This document shows, piece by piece, positions 1-6,913 of a DNA stretch of 64,000 nt (position 1 is its first letter; each line of letters starts with the position of its first letter). The position numbers and the translations under genes are program-made. This DNA is from Glutamicibacter mishrai (lineage in GTDB: Bacteria; Actinomycetota; Actinomycetes; Actinomycetales; Micrococcaceae), in contig NZ_CP032549.1 of NCBI RefSeq assembly GCF_012221945.1, positions 1,488,001 to 1,552,000 of the forward strand, given 5' to 3'. The notes beneath the pieces were generated by a model. The model had not been told where the DNA came from. It did not search any database and worked only from the letters and a program-made list of their open reading frames with translations.

Positions 1-1
1 C

Positions 2-1159
2 GAAACGGCATTCAGCGTGGCGCAGGCCGCCGCGGCATGGAAGGCCAAGGGCAACCGCGTCTACCCGTTCCACCTGGGCGACATCAACATCCCCACCGCG
101 CCGCACATTGTCGACGCCATGAACCAGGCCATTTCCGAGGGCTACACCGGCTACTGCCCGGGCCCCGGTATCCCGCAGCTGCGCGAGGCCCTGGCCCATG
201 ACATCGGCTCCCGGCGCGGCATGGAATTCACCGCCGACAACGTGGTGGTCATGACCGGCGGCAAGCCGGTGATCACCAAGTTCCTGCAGGCGGTCATGGA
301 TCCGGGCCAAGAAGTGCTGTACCCGAACCCGGGCTTCCCGATCTACGAATCCCAAATCGAGTACCTCGGTGGCACTGCGGTGCCGTATAACTACGTGCCC
401 ACCGAGTCGGGCTTCGCCATTGACCTGGAGCAGGTGCGCGCTTCGATCACCGAGAACACCACGGCGATCATCTACAACGACCTGCAAAACCCGATTTCCG
501 CCGAATCCACGGCCGCCGAACGCGAAGCCGTGGCCCAGCTGGCCATCGAGCATGACCTCTGGGTGCTCTCCGACGAGGCCTACTTCGAAACCCGCTACGA
601 AGGGGCTTCGAACTCCATCGCAGCGCTGCCTTCGATGGCCGAGCGCACCGTCATCCTCTACACCTTCAGCAAGAAGTTCGCGATGACCGGCTCCCGCCTG
701 GGCTGCGCCGTCGCGCCGCTTGAGATCGCCAATGTCATGAGCAAGCTGAACACCAACGACGAGTCCTGCACCACCCACTACGTGCAGTGGGCGGGCATTG
801 CCGCGCTGACCGGGCCCCAGGAGCCGGTCCAGAAAATGCTCGACACTCTCAAGGAACGCCGCGACGTCGCCTGCGAGATCGTGAATTCGATCCCGGGATT
901 CAGCGTCGCCGTGCCGCAGTCCACCTTCTACCTGTTCCCGGATGTCACCGAGGCCATGGAGCGCAAAGGCTTCACCGAAGTCGGGGAATTCGCCACCGCC
1001 GCATTGGAGAACACCGGCGTCTCCTTCTGCACCCGCGAGCACTTCGGCCGCCGCCTGCCCGGCGAGGAACGCCAATACATCCGGCTGGCCTACTCGGGCA
1101 TTGAAACCGCGGACATCCGCGAAGGCCTAGGCCGGCTGCGCGAATGGATCGAGGCGTAA
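2..1159 (+). CDS. Class I/II PLP-dependent aminotransferase, 5' end outside the window
   Basis: Fold-type I pyridoxal-phosphate aminotransferase. The frame is already open at base 2 (Glu-Thr-Ala-Phe-Ser precede the GTG at 17), so the true start lies before the window; about 385 residues are visible. The Schiff-base lysine sits in TFSKKFAMTGSRLG (about residue 224 of the visible part), the cofactor-binding Asp and Tyr in LSDEAYFETRY and the Asn-Pro pair in NDLQNPIS. The substrate cannot be read; relatives act on aspartate, alanine or other amino acids. The stop codon overlaps the next start (TAATG), so it is translated together with a 2-hydroxyacid dehydrogenase. The pair could move an amino group and then reduce the resulting 2-oxo acid, which is inference from context only. 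Confidence 0.85.
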   Translation, partial: ETAFSVAQAAAAWKAKGNRVYPFHLGDINIPTAPHIVDAMNQAISEGYTGYCPGPGIPQLREALAHDIGSRRGMEFTADNVVVMTGGKPVITKFLQAVMDPGQEVLYPNPGFPIYESQIEYLGGTAVPYNYVPTESGFAIDLEQVRASITENTTAIIYNDLQNPISAESTAAEREAVAQLAIEHDLWVLSDEAYFETRYEGASNSIAALPSMAERTVILYTFSKKFAMTGSRLGCAVAPLEIANVMSKLNTNDESCTTHYVQWAGIAALTGPQEPVQKMLDTLKERRDVACEIVNSIPGFSVAVPQSTFYLFPDVTEAMERKGFTEVGEFATAALENTGVSFCTREHFGRRLPGEERQYIRLAYSGIETADIREGLGRLREWIEA

Positions 1160-2118
1160 TGGCGAAGGTAGTAGTCACCGGCCGGATCCCGGAGGCCGCG
1201 CTGGAAAAGCTGCGCGCCGAGCACGAGGTTGACGCATGGGACGACGGGCAGTCCATCTCCCGCGAAGAACTGCTGGGCAAGGTGGCTGGCGCCGACGCGC
1301 TGGTCACCCTGCTGACCGAGCGCGTGGACGCGGAACTGCTGGAAGCCGCAGGCCCGCAGCTGCAGGTCGTCTCCAATGTGGCGGTGGGCTACGACAACAT
1401 CGTCGTGGCCGACTGCACCGCCCGGAACGTGCGCGCCACCAACACCCCGGGTGTGCTGACCGAGGCCACCGCGGATATCGCCTTCGGCCTGATCCTGATG
1501 GCCACCCGACGCCTGGGCGAAGGCGAACGCCTGATCCGCTCCGGAACCCCATGGAAGTGGGGCATGTTCTTCCTGCTCGGCTCAAGCCTGCAGGGCAAGA
1601 CCCTGGGCGTGGTGGGCATGGGCGGCATCGGCCAGGCCACAGCCCGCCGGGCCAAGGCCTTCGGCATGGAGGTCGTCTACCAGTCGCGCAGCGAAATCGA
1701 TCCGGCAATCGCCGCCGAGCTCGGTGCGCGGCGGGTCGAGCTCGACGAGCTGCTGGCCATCTCCGATGTTGTCTCGCTGCACTGCCCCTACGGCCCAAAC
1801 ACCCATCACCTGATCGGGGCTCAGCAGCTTGCGACAATGAAGCCGGAAGCCTACCTGGTCAACACCGCCCGCGGCCCGATCGTGGACGAGGCCGCACTGG
1901 CGCAAGCGCTGCGCGAAGGCGCCATCGCCGGGGCCGGCCTGGATGTCTTCGAGAAGGAACCAGCGGTCCACCCGGAACTGCTGGAGCTGGAAAACGTGGC
2001 CCTGATGCCGCACCTGGGCTCCTCGACCGTGGAAACGCGCACCGCGATGGCGGTGCTGGCCAGCGAGAACACGCTGGCCGTGCTGCGCGGCGAGGACCCG
2101 GTCACCCCGGTGAACTAG
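1159..2118 (+). CDS. D-2-hydroxyacid dehydrogenase (glyoxylate/hydroxypyruvate reductase type)
   Basis: NAD(P)-dependent reductase of 2-oxo acids, 319 residues, the normal family length. The nucleotide-binding glycine motif GMGGIGQATA is near residue 152. The catalytic Arg-Glu-His triad is present: Arg238 in NTARGP, Glu267 in FEKEP and His285 in PHLGSS. I chose ATG 1159, which overlaps the TAA of the aminotransferase, rather than the upstream in-frame ATG at 1144, because MAKVVVTGRIPEAAL is a typical family N-terminus. Glyoxylate, hydroxypyruvate or 2-ketogluconate are the usual substrates of this subgroup. A glyoxylate role would fit the glyoxylate-forming genes at 15-21 kb, but the two loci are not linked by sequence evidence. 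Confidence 0.85.
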   Translation: MAKVVVTGRIPEAALEKLRAEHEVDAWDDGQSISREELLGKVAGADALVTLLTERVDAELLEAAGPQLQVVSNVAVGYDNIVVADCTARNVRATNTPGVLTEATADIAFGLILMATRRLGEGERLIRSGTPWKWGMFFLLGSSLQGKTLGVVGMGGIGQATARRAKAFGMEVVYQSRSEIDPAIAAELGARRVELDELLAISDVVSLHCPYGPNTHHLIGAQQLATMKPEAYLVNTARGPIVDEAALAQALREGAIAGAGLDVFEKEPAVHPELLELENVALMPHLGSSTVETRTAMAVLASENTLAVLRGEDPVTPVN

Positions 2119-2154
2119 GCGCCGTCCCCGCAGGGACAGCGCCATGGAACGCAA

Positions 2155-2192
2155 CAGCTCGAGGACATCGGTGCCGATGTCCTCAAGCTGTT
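2155..2192 (+). terminator. Long hairpin after the dehydrogenase gene
   Basis: A near-perfect inverted repeat: CAGCTcGAGGACATCG pairs with CGATGTCCTCaAGCTG, followed only by TTT. It sits 37 bases after the stop codon and before the photolyase gene. It is probably a transcription end, although the T tract is short. Confidence 0.6.
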
Positions 2193-2275
2193 TAAGCAAG
2201 CGCTCCCGCGCAAGTTCCTGAGCAAGACCTGACTGCCATCCTTCATCCTTGAGGGCCATCACTTAGGCTGGCGTC

Positions 2276-3700
2276 ATGACGGCCAACAGCAGCATTGATA
2301 CCGCACAGCGCTACCAGCTAGTGCTATTCCGAGATGATCTGCGGACCGTGGACCATCCGGCCCTGCTCGCCGCCAGCGAAGCCGGACCCGTTGTTGCCCT
2401 TTATATCCTCGATGAGCAATCCCCCGGGATCAGGCCCCTGGGCTCGGCGGCCCGCTGGTGGCTACATCATGCACTGATCAGCCTGCGCGCATCGCTGCAG
2501 GAACTCGGCATCCCGCTAATCCTGCGCCGCGGAAACAGCCTGCACATCATCGAGGAATTCACCGGCCACGGCAACGTCGCCGCGGTACACTGGAACCGGC
2601 GCTATGGCCAGGCTGAACGCGCGCTGGACACCTTGATCAAGGACCACGTGCGCGCAGCGGGAATCCACGCGCAAAGCCACGCGGGCGCGCTGCTGCATGA
2701 GCCCTGGGAACTGCTCACCCAAGCGGGCACCGGCTACAAGGTCTTCACCCCGTTCCACAACGCCCTGCGCAGCACCGAGATCCGCCAGCCCCGCCCCGCG
2801 CCCCAACCGCAATCACCGCCACAACTTGAACTGCCCGGCAGCGATGCGCTGGCGAAATGGGAGCTGCTGCCCAGCTCGCCCGATTGGTCTGGCGGGCTGG
2901 CGGATGCCTGGACCCCCGGGGAACCCGCCGCCCAGGAACGCCTGGAGCAGGTGCTCGACGATATCGCGCAGCACTACGCTGACCGGCATGACCGCCCGGA
3001 TCTTGACGGAACCTCGGCGCTCTCCCCGGCGCTGCGCTGGGGCCACCTGAGTCCCCATCAAGTGTGGAAAGAGCTCAGCGCCCTCGCCAGCAGCACTGGG
3101 CATGGAGCTGAAGGCGCGCTGGCCTTGCGCCGCCAAGTCGCCTGGCGGGATTTCTGCTGGCACCTCTACTACCACCACCCGCAGCTGCCCACCGAGAACC
3201 TGCGCTCGGAATTCGACGACTTCGACTGGGCTTGGCCCGATGACTCGCCTCGCGCAGCCCATTACACGCGCTGCTGGCAGCGAGGCCGAACCGGCTTCGG
3301 ATTGGTGGACGCCGGAATGGCCCAGCTATGGCAGACGGGGTGGATGCACAACCGCGTGCGCATGGTCACCGCGAGCTTGCTGGTCAAGAACCTGGGGCTG
3401 CACTGGAAAGTTGGCGAACAGTGGTTCTGGGATACCCTGGTCGACGCGGATCTGGCCTGCAATACTGCCAATTGGCAATGGGTCGCGGGCAGCGGAGCCG
3501 ACGCCGCACCCTATTTCAGGGTCTTCAATCCGCAACTCCAGGCCAAGAAGTTCGATCCGTCCGGCGCCTACGTAGCCCGCTATGCCCCCTTGGCGGCTGA
3601 GCCGGTGGTGGATCTGAAGGAATCACGGCAAGCGGCCCTCGATTCCTATCACCACATGAAATCCGGTCAGCGCCCGCATTCCCCGGGTACTGGCAGCTGA
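2276..3700 (+). CDS. phr: Deoxyribodipyrimidine photolyase (class I CPD type)
   Basis: Light-driven repair of cyclobutane pyrimidine dimers using FAD. The 474 residues match the normal length. The N-terminal antenna-binding domain begins YQLVLFRDDLRTVDHPAL (residues 12-29). The C-terminal FAD and DNA-binding domain contains WRDFCWHLYYHHP, then GWMHNRVRMVTASLLVKN and DADLACNTANWQWVAG, the signature region of photolyases and cryptochromes. ATG 2276 is taken as start. The gene appears monocistronic, with hairpins on both sides (2155 and 3752). A cryptochrome-like sensory role cannot be excluded by eye, but the conserved Trp- and Asn-rich C-terminal block favours a repair enzyme. Confidence 0.93.
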   Translation: MTANSSIDTAQRYQLVLFRDDLRTVDHPALLAASEAGPVVALYILDEQSPGIRPLGSAARWWLHHALISLRASLQELGIPLILRRGNSLHIIEEFTGHGNVAAVHWNRRYGQAERALDTLIKDHVRAAGIHAQSHAGALLHEPWELLTQAGTGYKVFTPFHNALRSTEIRQPRPAPQPQSPPQLELPGSDALAKWELLPSSPDWSGGLADAWTPGEPAAQERLEQVLDDIAQHYADRHDRPDLDGTSALSPALRWGHLSPHQVWKELSALASSTGHGAEGALALRRQVAWRDFCWHLYYHHPQLPTENLRSEFDDFDWAWPDDSPRAAHYTRCWQRGRTGFGLVDAGMAQLWQTGWMHNRVRMVTASLLVKNLGLHWKVGEQWFWDTLVDADLACNTANWQWVAGSGADAAPYFRVFNPQLQAKKFDPSGAYVARYAPLAAEPVVDLKESRQAALDSYHHMKSGQRPHSPGTGS

Positions 3701-3751
3701 TCATCCGGCGCCTGCGCGGCCCCAGCCAGCAGCCGACGCCATGACAGCACA

Positions 3752-3797
3752 AGCCGCCGCAGCATTGATCTCCAAATCAATGCTGCGGCGGCTCTTT
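3752..3797. terminator. Bidirectional terminator between phr and folD
   Basis: A perfect 18-bp stem (AGCCGCCGCAGCATTGAT and its complement) with a 6-base loop, followed by CTTT. It separates convergent phr (+) and folD (-). Confidence 0.8.
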
Positions 3798-3950
3798 GGA
3801 CAGTATCCGACCAACAGATCCCATATCACCACGTCGTCGGAAAAGCCCAGATCTTTTCATTGCTGCGCCTGGCACCGGCCGTTCCAGCATCCTTCGCAGC
3901 CCGGCGGACTGGTTTGCCCGCCAAAGCCGAACCTGAACGCTGGCGTACTG

Positions 3951-4838
3951 CTACCGGCATGTGGTCATGGGCTCTCCTCTCCACATGATCGACTCGCAAA
4001 CTTTCGCAGCGGCCTGCACGGTATGCCATATGAGCAGCGCTGTGGTCACCGTGCCCACGCCCCCGGGCACCGGGCTGAGCGCGCGCACCTTCGGCTGGAC
4101 CGACGCCGCGTGCACGTCTCCCACCAGCTGCCCTGCTTCGTCCACGTTCGTGCCCACGTCGATGACCACCGAGGAATCGGCGACTTCTTGGGAGGTAAGC
4201 AGATTGGCACGGCCAACGGCCATGACGGTGATGGCCGCAGGCCTGGTGAAATCGGCCAGCTGGGCAGTTCGCGAATGGCAGATGCTCACTGTCGCATCGC
4301 GCTGCAGCAGCAGCTGGGCCAAGGGCTTGCCCACCACGGCAGAGCGGCCCACCACGGCCACATGCTGGCCAGCGATCGGAATCCGGTAATGCTCCAAGAT
4401 TTCAACCACCGAACGCGCGGTGGCGGGGGCAAAGGCGGGTTGTCCTACGCTGAGCCGGCCAAGGCTCAATGGATTGGCTCCATCGATGTCTTTGGCCGGA
4501 TCGATCAACTGCACCAGGGCCGCGGTATCCACGCCTTCGGGCAACGGAGTCTGGAGAATGATCCCGTGCACGGATTTGTCTTCATTCAGGGCCGTGATTG
4601 CCGCCACCAGCTGATCCTGGCCAGCTTCAGGCATCTGGAGCACCTGGCATTCAACGCCCTGCTGGGCTGCGGCCCGCTCGATGGAGCGCACATACCAAGC
4701 GGTGGCTTCGTTCTTCGTGGCCAGCAGAACGGCAACCTTGGCCTTGAAGCCGTCGCGGTTCAGGTTTTCAACCATGTGGGCGGTCTTGGCGCGGATCTCG
4801 TCAGCCACCGGTTTTCCGCTCAAGCGCCGGGCCGTCAT
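3951..4838 (-). CDS. folD: FolD-like methylenetetrahydrofolate dehydrogenase lacking the cyclohydrolase lysine
   Basis: FolD-family protein of 295 residues that normally carries both methylene-THF dehydrogenase and methenyl-THF cyclohydrolase activities. The NADP region VVGRSAVVGKPLAQLL (about 165-180) and the C-terminal SPVPGGVGTVTTALL are present. The substrate-site motif Tyr-Val-x-x-Lys is changed: YVRSI (Tyr49 to Ile53) replaces the catalytic lysine (Lys54 in E. coli FolD). The PCTPxG motif is also degraded, to PATARS. The dehydrogenase may therefore remain while cyclohydrolase activity is weakened or lost. The start overlaps the preceding cyclodeaminase-family gene by 4 bases (ATGA), and that neighbour could supply the missing step. 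An alternative is a specialised FolD paralogue used in one-carbon catabolism. Confidence 0.87.
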   Translation of the reverse strand: MTARRLSGKPVADEIRAKTAHMVENLNRDGFKAKVAVLLATKNEATAWYVRSIERAAAQQGVECQVLQMPEAGQDQLVAAITALNEDKSVHGIILQTPLPEGVDTAALVQLIDPAKDIDGANPLSLGRLSVGQPAFAPATARSVVEILEHYRIPIAGQHVAVVGRSAVVGKPLAQLLLQRDATVSICHSRTAQLADFTRPAAITVMAVGRANLLTSQEVADSSVVIDVGTNVDEAGQLVGDVHAASVQPKVRALSPVPGGVGTVTTALLIWHTVQAAAKVCESIMWRGEPMTTCR

Positions 4839-5458
4839 GCCGAGACCGCCGAACGAACCGCGACGCTGAGCTCTTCTGCGTGGTTGATCATTTCGCTTGC
4901 CTTGGTGGTGGCTTGGCCCAGCCGTTCGCGCTCAGTTTCGTCCTTGATGGCAGCGATGTTCATTTCCAAGGTGGCCAAAGCGGTGCCCAGCGCGGCACGG
5001 GCCGACTCCGCCGCGGCAGCCACGTCGCTGCAGACCGAGCGGTTGCCAATAGGCAGCAGTTCCTGGGCCAGCGTGATGACCGCGGATGCCAGGTCAACGG
5101 TCGATACCAGCGGAGCGGCAGCCTCGATGGTGGCATGGCGGATGGCTTCGCGGCGGCTGGCCTTCTGCTCTTCGGTGTCCTTGGACAGGGCGTAGGCTGC
5201 ACTGAGCAGGCCGAAAAGCCGCTCATCTTCCTGGGCCGCAAACAGCGCTTCGCGCATCAGCTGCTTGGCATTTTTCGCGATGAGCTGCGCTTGCTCTTCG
5301 ACCTCGGCATACCGTGGGCCGGAGGTGAACTCGGCAACCATGGACACCAGTGCCGCAGCCTGCGCGGCGTGCAGCGCGGCCGCCGCACCGCCCCCGGGCG
5401 CCGGGGCTCTTGAGGCGAGGCGCTCAAGATAGCTGGTGACGGTTTCGGTAGTGATCAT
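4835..5458 (-). CDS. fchA: Cyclodeaminase/cyclohydrolase family protein (FchA-like)
   Basis: A 207-residue member of the formiminotransferase-cyclodeaminase C-terminal family, whose stand-alone forms act as methenyltetrahydrofolate cyclohydrolase or formimino-THF cyclodeaminase. The diagnostic glycine-rich helix start APAPGGGAAAALHAAQAAAL lies at residues 18-37 and the rest is predicted all-helical. ATG 5458 is chosen because GAGG lies about 10 bases upstream; longer in-frame versions have no good ribosome site. It is the first gene of a two-gene operon with folD and overlaps it by 4 bases. Working with FolD it would interconvert methylene-, methenyl- and 10-formyl-THF. The cyclohydrolase reading is favoured by that coupling; no histidine-degradation genes are nearby. 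Confidence 0.82.
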   Translation of the reverse strand: MITTETVTSYLERLASRAPAPGGGAAAALHAAQAAALVSMVAEFTSGPRYAEVEEQAQLIAKNAKQLMREALFAAQEDERLFGLLSAAYALSKDTEEQKASRREAIRHATIEAAAPLVSTVDLASAVITLAQELLPIGNRSVCSDVAAAAESARAALGTALATLEMNIAAIKDETERERLGQATTKASEMINHAEELSVAVRSAVSA

Positions 5459-5730
5459 GGGAATTTTTCCTCGCTCAGAATTCGCGACAAGACAGTCCAA
5501 GGCCAAGGGAAGTCGGCGAGCTTCAGCAGCGCTTCAGCTTGCCAGCATGTGGGAGGCGGGAAAAATTCACCAACCCATTCCACTTAGTATCCACTTGGTA
5601 TATCAGTTTATATTGAAGCCTAGAACACCACCTGAGCCGGGTCAAGGTTTTTGCGCCCGCCCGTCGCATCGGGTAATTTCAGGCGCGCTCGATAGCCAAG
5701 GAAGCGAGACACCCGGATTAGCTGCTCGCG

Positions 5731-6636
5731 CTATTCGATCCAGGTCTTACCCATGTCGACGAGCAGCGTCTGGAAGGCATTTTCCGCCGGCGCGCGGACT
5801 CGATCGCGGCGCTGGGCCAGAACGACGCTTCTGGCTGCCGCGCCCGGGCCCAAAGAAAGGATCTTGACCCCAGGGTGCGGATTCATGACCGCCGACTGCG
5901 GGGCCAGCGCGATGCCCAAGCCCACCGACACCATGGCCTGGGCTTCTTGGTAGTCGTTGGCCTGGAAGGAAATCTTCGGCGAGAAACCCGCGGCGTTGCA
6001 AGAACGCTCTAGCAGCTCGGCCACCGGATGCATATTCGCCCTCACAATCCACTGCTCGCTCGCAGTGGCAGCCATATCCACTTCCTCGAATTCGGCCAGC
6101 GGATGATCCGCGCCAACGACTAGAACAGTGGGCTCGGTGAACAGCGTGGTGAGCTCGAAGTCCGCCCGGTCCAGCGGCATCCACTCGTACTCCCACAGCA
6201 GGCCAAGAGAGATTTCCCCTCGCGAAAGCAGGCCCATCAATTCCTGCAAGCGGGTACTGCGCACATCCAGCTTGATTGACGGGTAGAGCTTGCGGAATTT
6301 GCTGATCACCAGCGGCAGGAAGGAGCTGCCAAGGGTCGGGAAGGTGCCCAGGCTCAGGCTGCCGCTTTTCAGTCCCGCCAGCTGGTCCAGGTCGGCAATC
6401 GCCGCGTCCATCTGCCGCAAGATCGAGCGGGCATGACCGGCAAGCACGTGCCCGGCATCGGTGGGCACCATGCCTCGGGCGCGGCGCTGCAAGAGCGGCT
6501 GGCCGACTTCTTCTTCCAGCTTGCGCAATTGCTGCGAAACACCCGACGGGGTGTAGAAAAGCTCATCGGCCGCGGCAGTCACCGACCCGCCCTCCACGAC
6601 AGCGAGCAAGATCTGCAATCTTTTTATATCAAGCAT
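5731..6636 (-). CDS. LysR-family regulator divergent from the tricarboxylate transport operon
   Basis: LysR-type transcription regulator, 301 residues. The winged helix at residues 1-60 (MLDIKRLQILLAVVEGGSVT, then SGVSQQLRKLEEEVGQPLLQ) is followed by a two-lobed periplasmic-binding-protein-like effector domain (about 88-295). ATG 6636 has GAAGGG seven bases upstream, better placed than the TTG at 6642. It is divergent from the PrpF-TctC/TctAB operon across 277 bases, the usual arrangement of a LysR activator with its target. The inducer is probably the tri- or dicarboxylate that the operon imports; that is inference. Confidence 0.9.
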   Translation of the reverse strand: MLDIKRLQILLAVVEGGSVTAAADELFYTPSGVSQQLRKLEEEVGQPLLQRRARGMVPTDAGHVLAGHARSILRQMDAAIADLDQLAGLKSGSLSLGTFPTLGSSFLPLVISKFRKLYPSIKLDVRSTRLQELMGLLSRGEISLGLLWEYEWMPLDRADFELTTLFTEPTVLVVGADHPLAEFEEVDMAATASEQWIVRANMHPVAELLERSCNAAGFSPKISFQANDYQEAQAMVSVGLGIALAPQSAVMNPHPGVKILSLGPGAAARSVVLAQRRDRVRAPAENAFQTLLVDMGKTWIE

Positions 6637-6865
6637 AGCCAAACCCTTCAGTAAAACTTCACTACATTTCAGGAAGCTTACACTTCATGGATTCTCTTGA
6701 ATACATTGAGAAGCATCAAGGACTTTCGAGCCGCTCCACATTGCTTTCAATAACAGTTCTGGCCTAAATGATCCTATTTGAAGCATTCCTACATTCCAAT
6801 GCATTTCTTGTAACTACTAATAAAGTGACTGTTCGCGGATCATCGATAGCAGGCTTATGTGTCAA

Positions 6866-6881
6866 CCGTCACATCTGACGG
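6866..6881. promoter_or_regulatory. Perfect dyad in the lysR/prpF-tctC intergenic region
   Basis: CCGTCAcatcTGACGG, a 6-bp stem with a 4-base spacer, 32 bases before the chosen start of the fusion gene. It could be a regulator site or a small 5'-UTR hairpin. The rest of 6637-6913 is A/T-rich, and I see no clear consensus promoter in it. Confidence 0.3.
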
Positions 6882-6913
6882 AAATCGCAGTTATCATAGA
6901 TTGGTCCAGCCCA

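Noticed and set aside
3741..5195. 484-codon plus-strand frame over the folD/fchA region
   Set aside because: Antisense to two well-identified genes; composition is low-complexity His/Gly-rich with no family resemblance. High-GC DNA gives long shadow frames.
6857..6913. Upstream ATG for the PrpF-TctC fusion (19 extra residues)
   Set aside because: The paralogue at 43023 starts at the position equivalent to ATG 6914, and the extension crosses the intergenic dyad at 6866.
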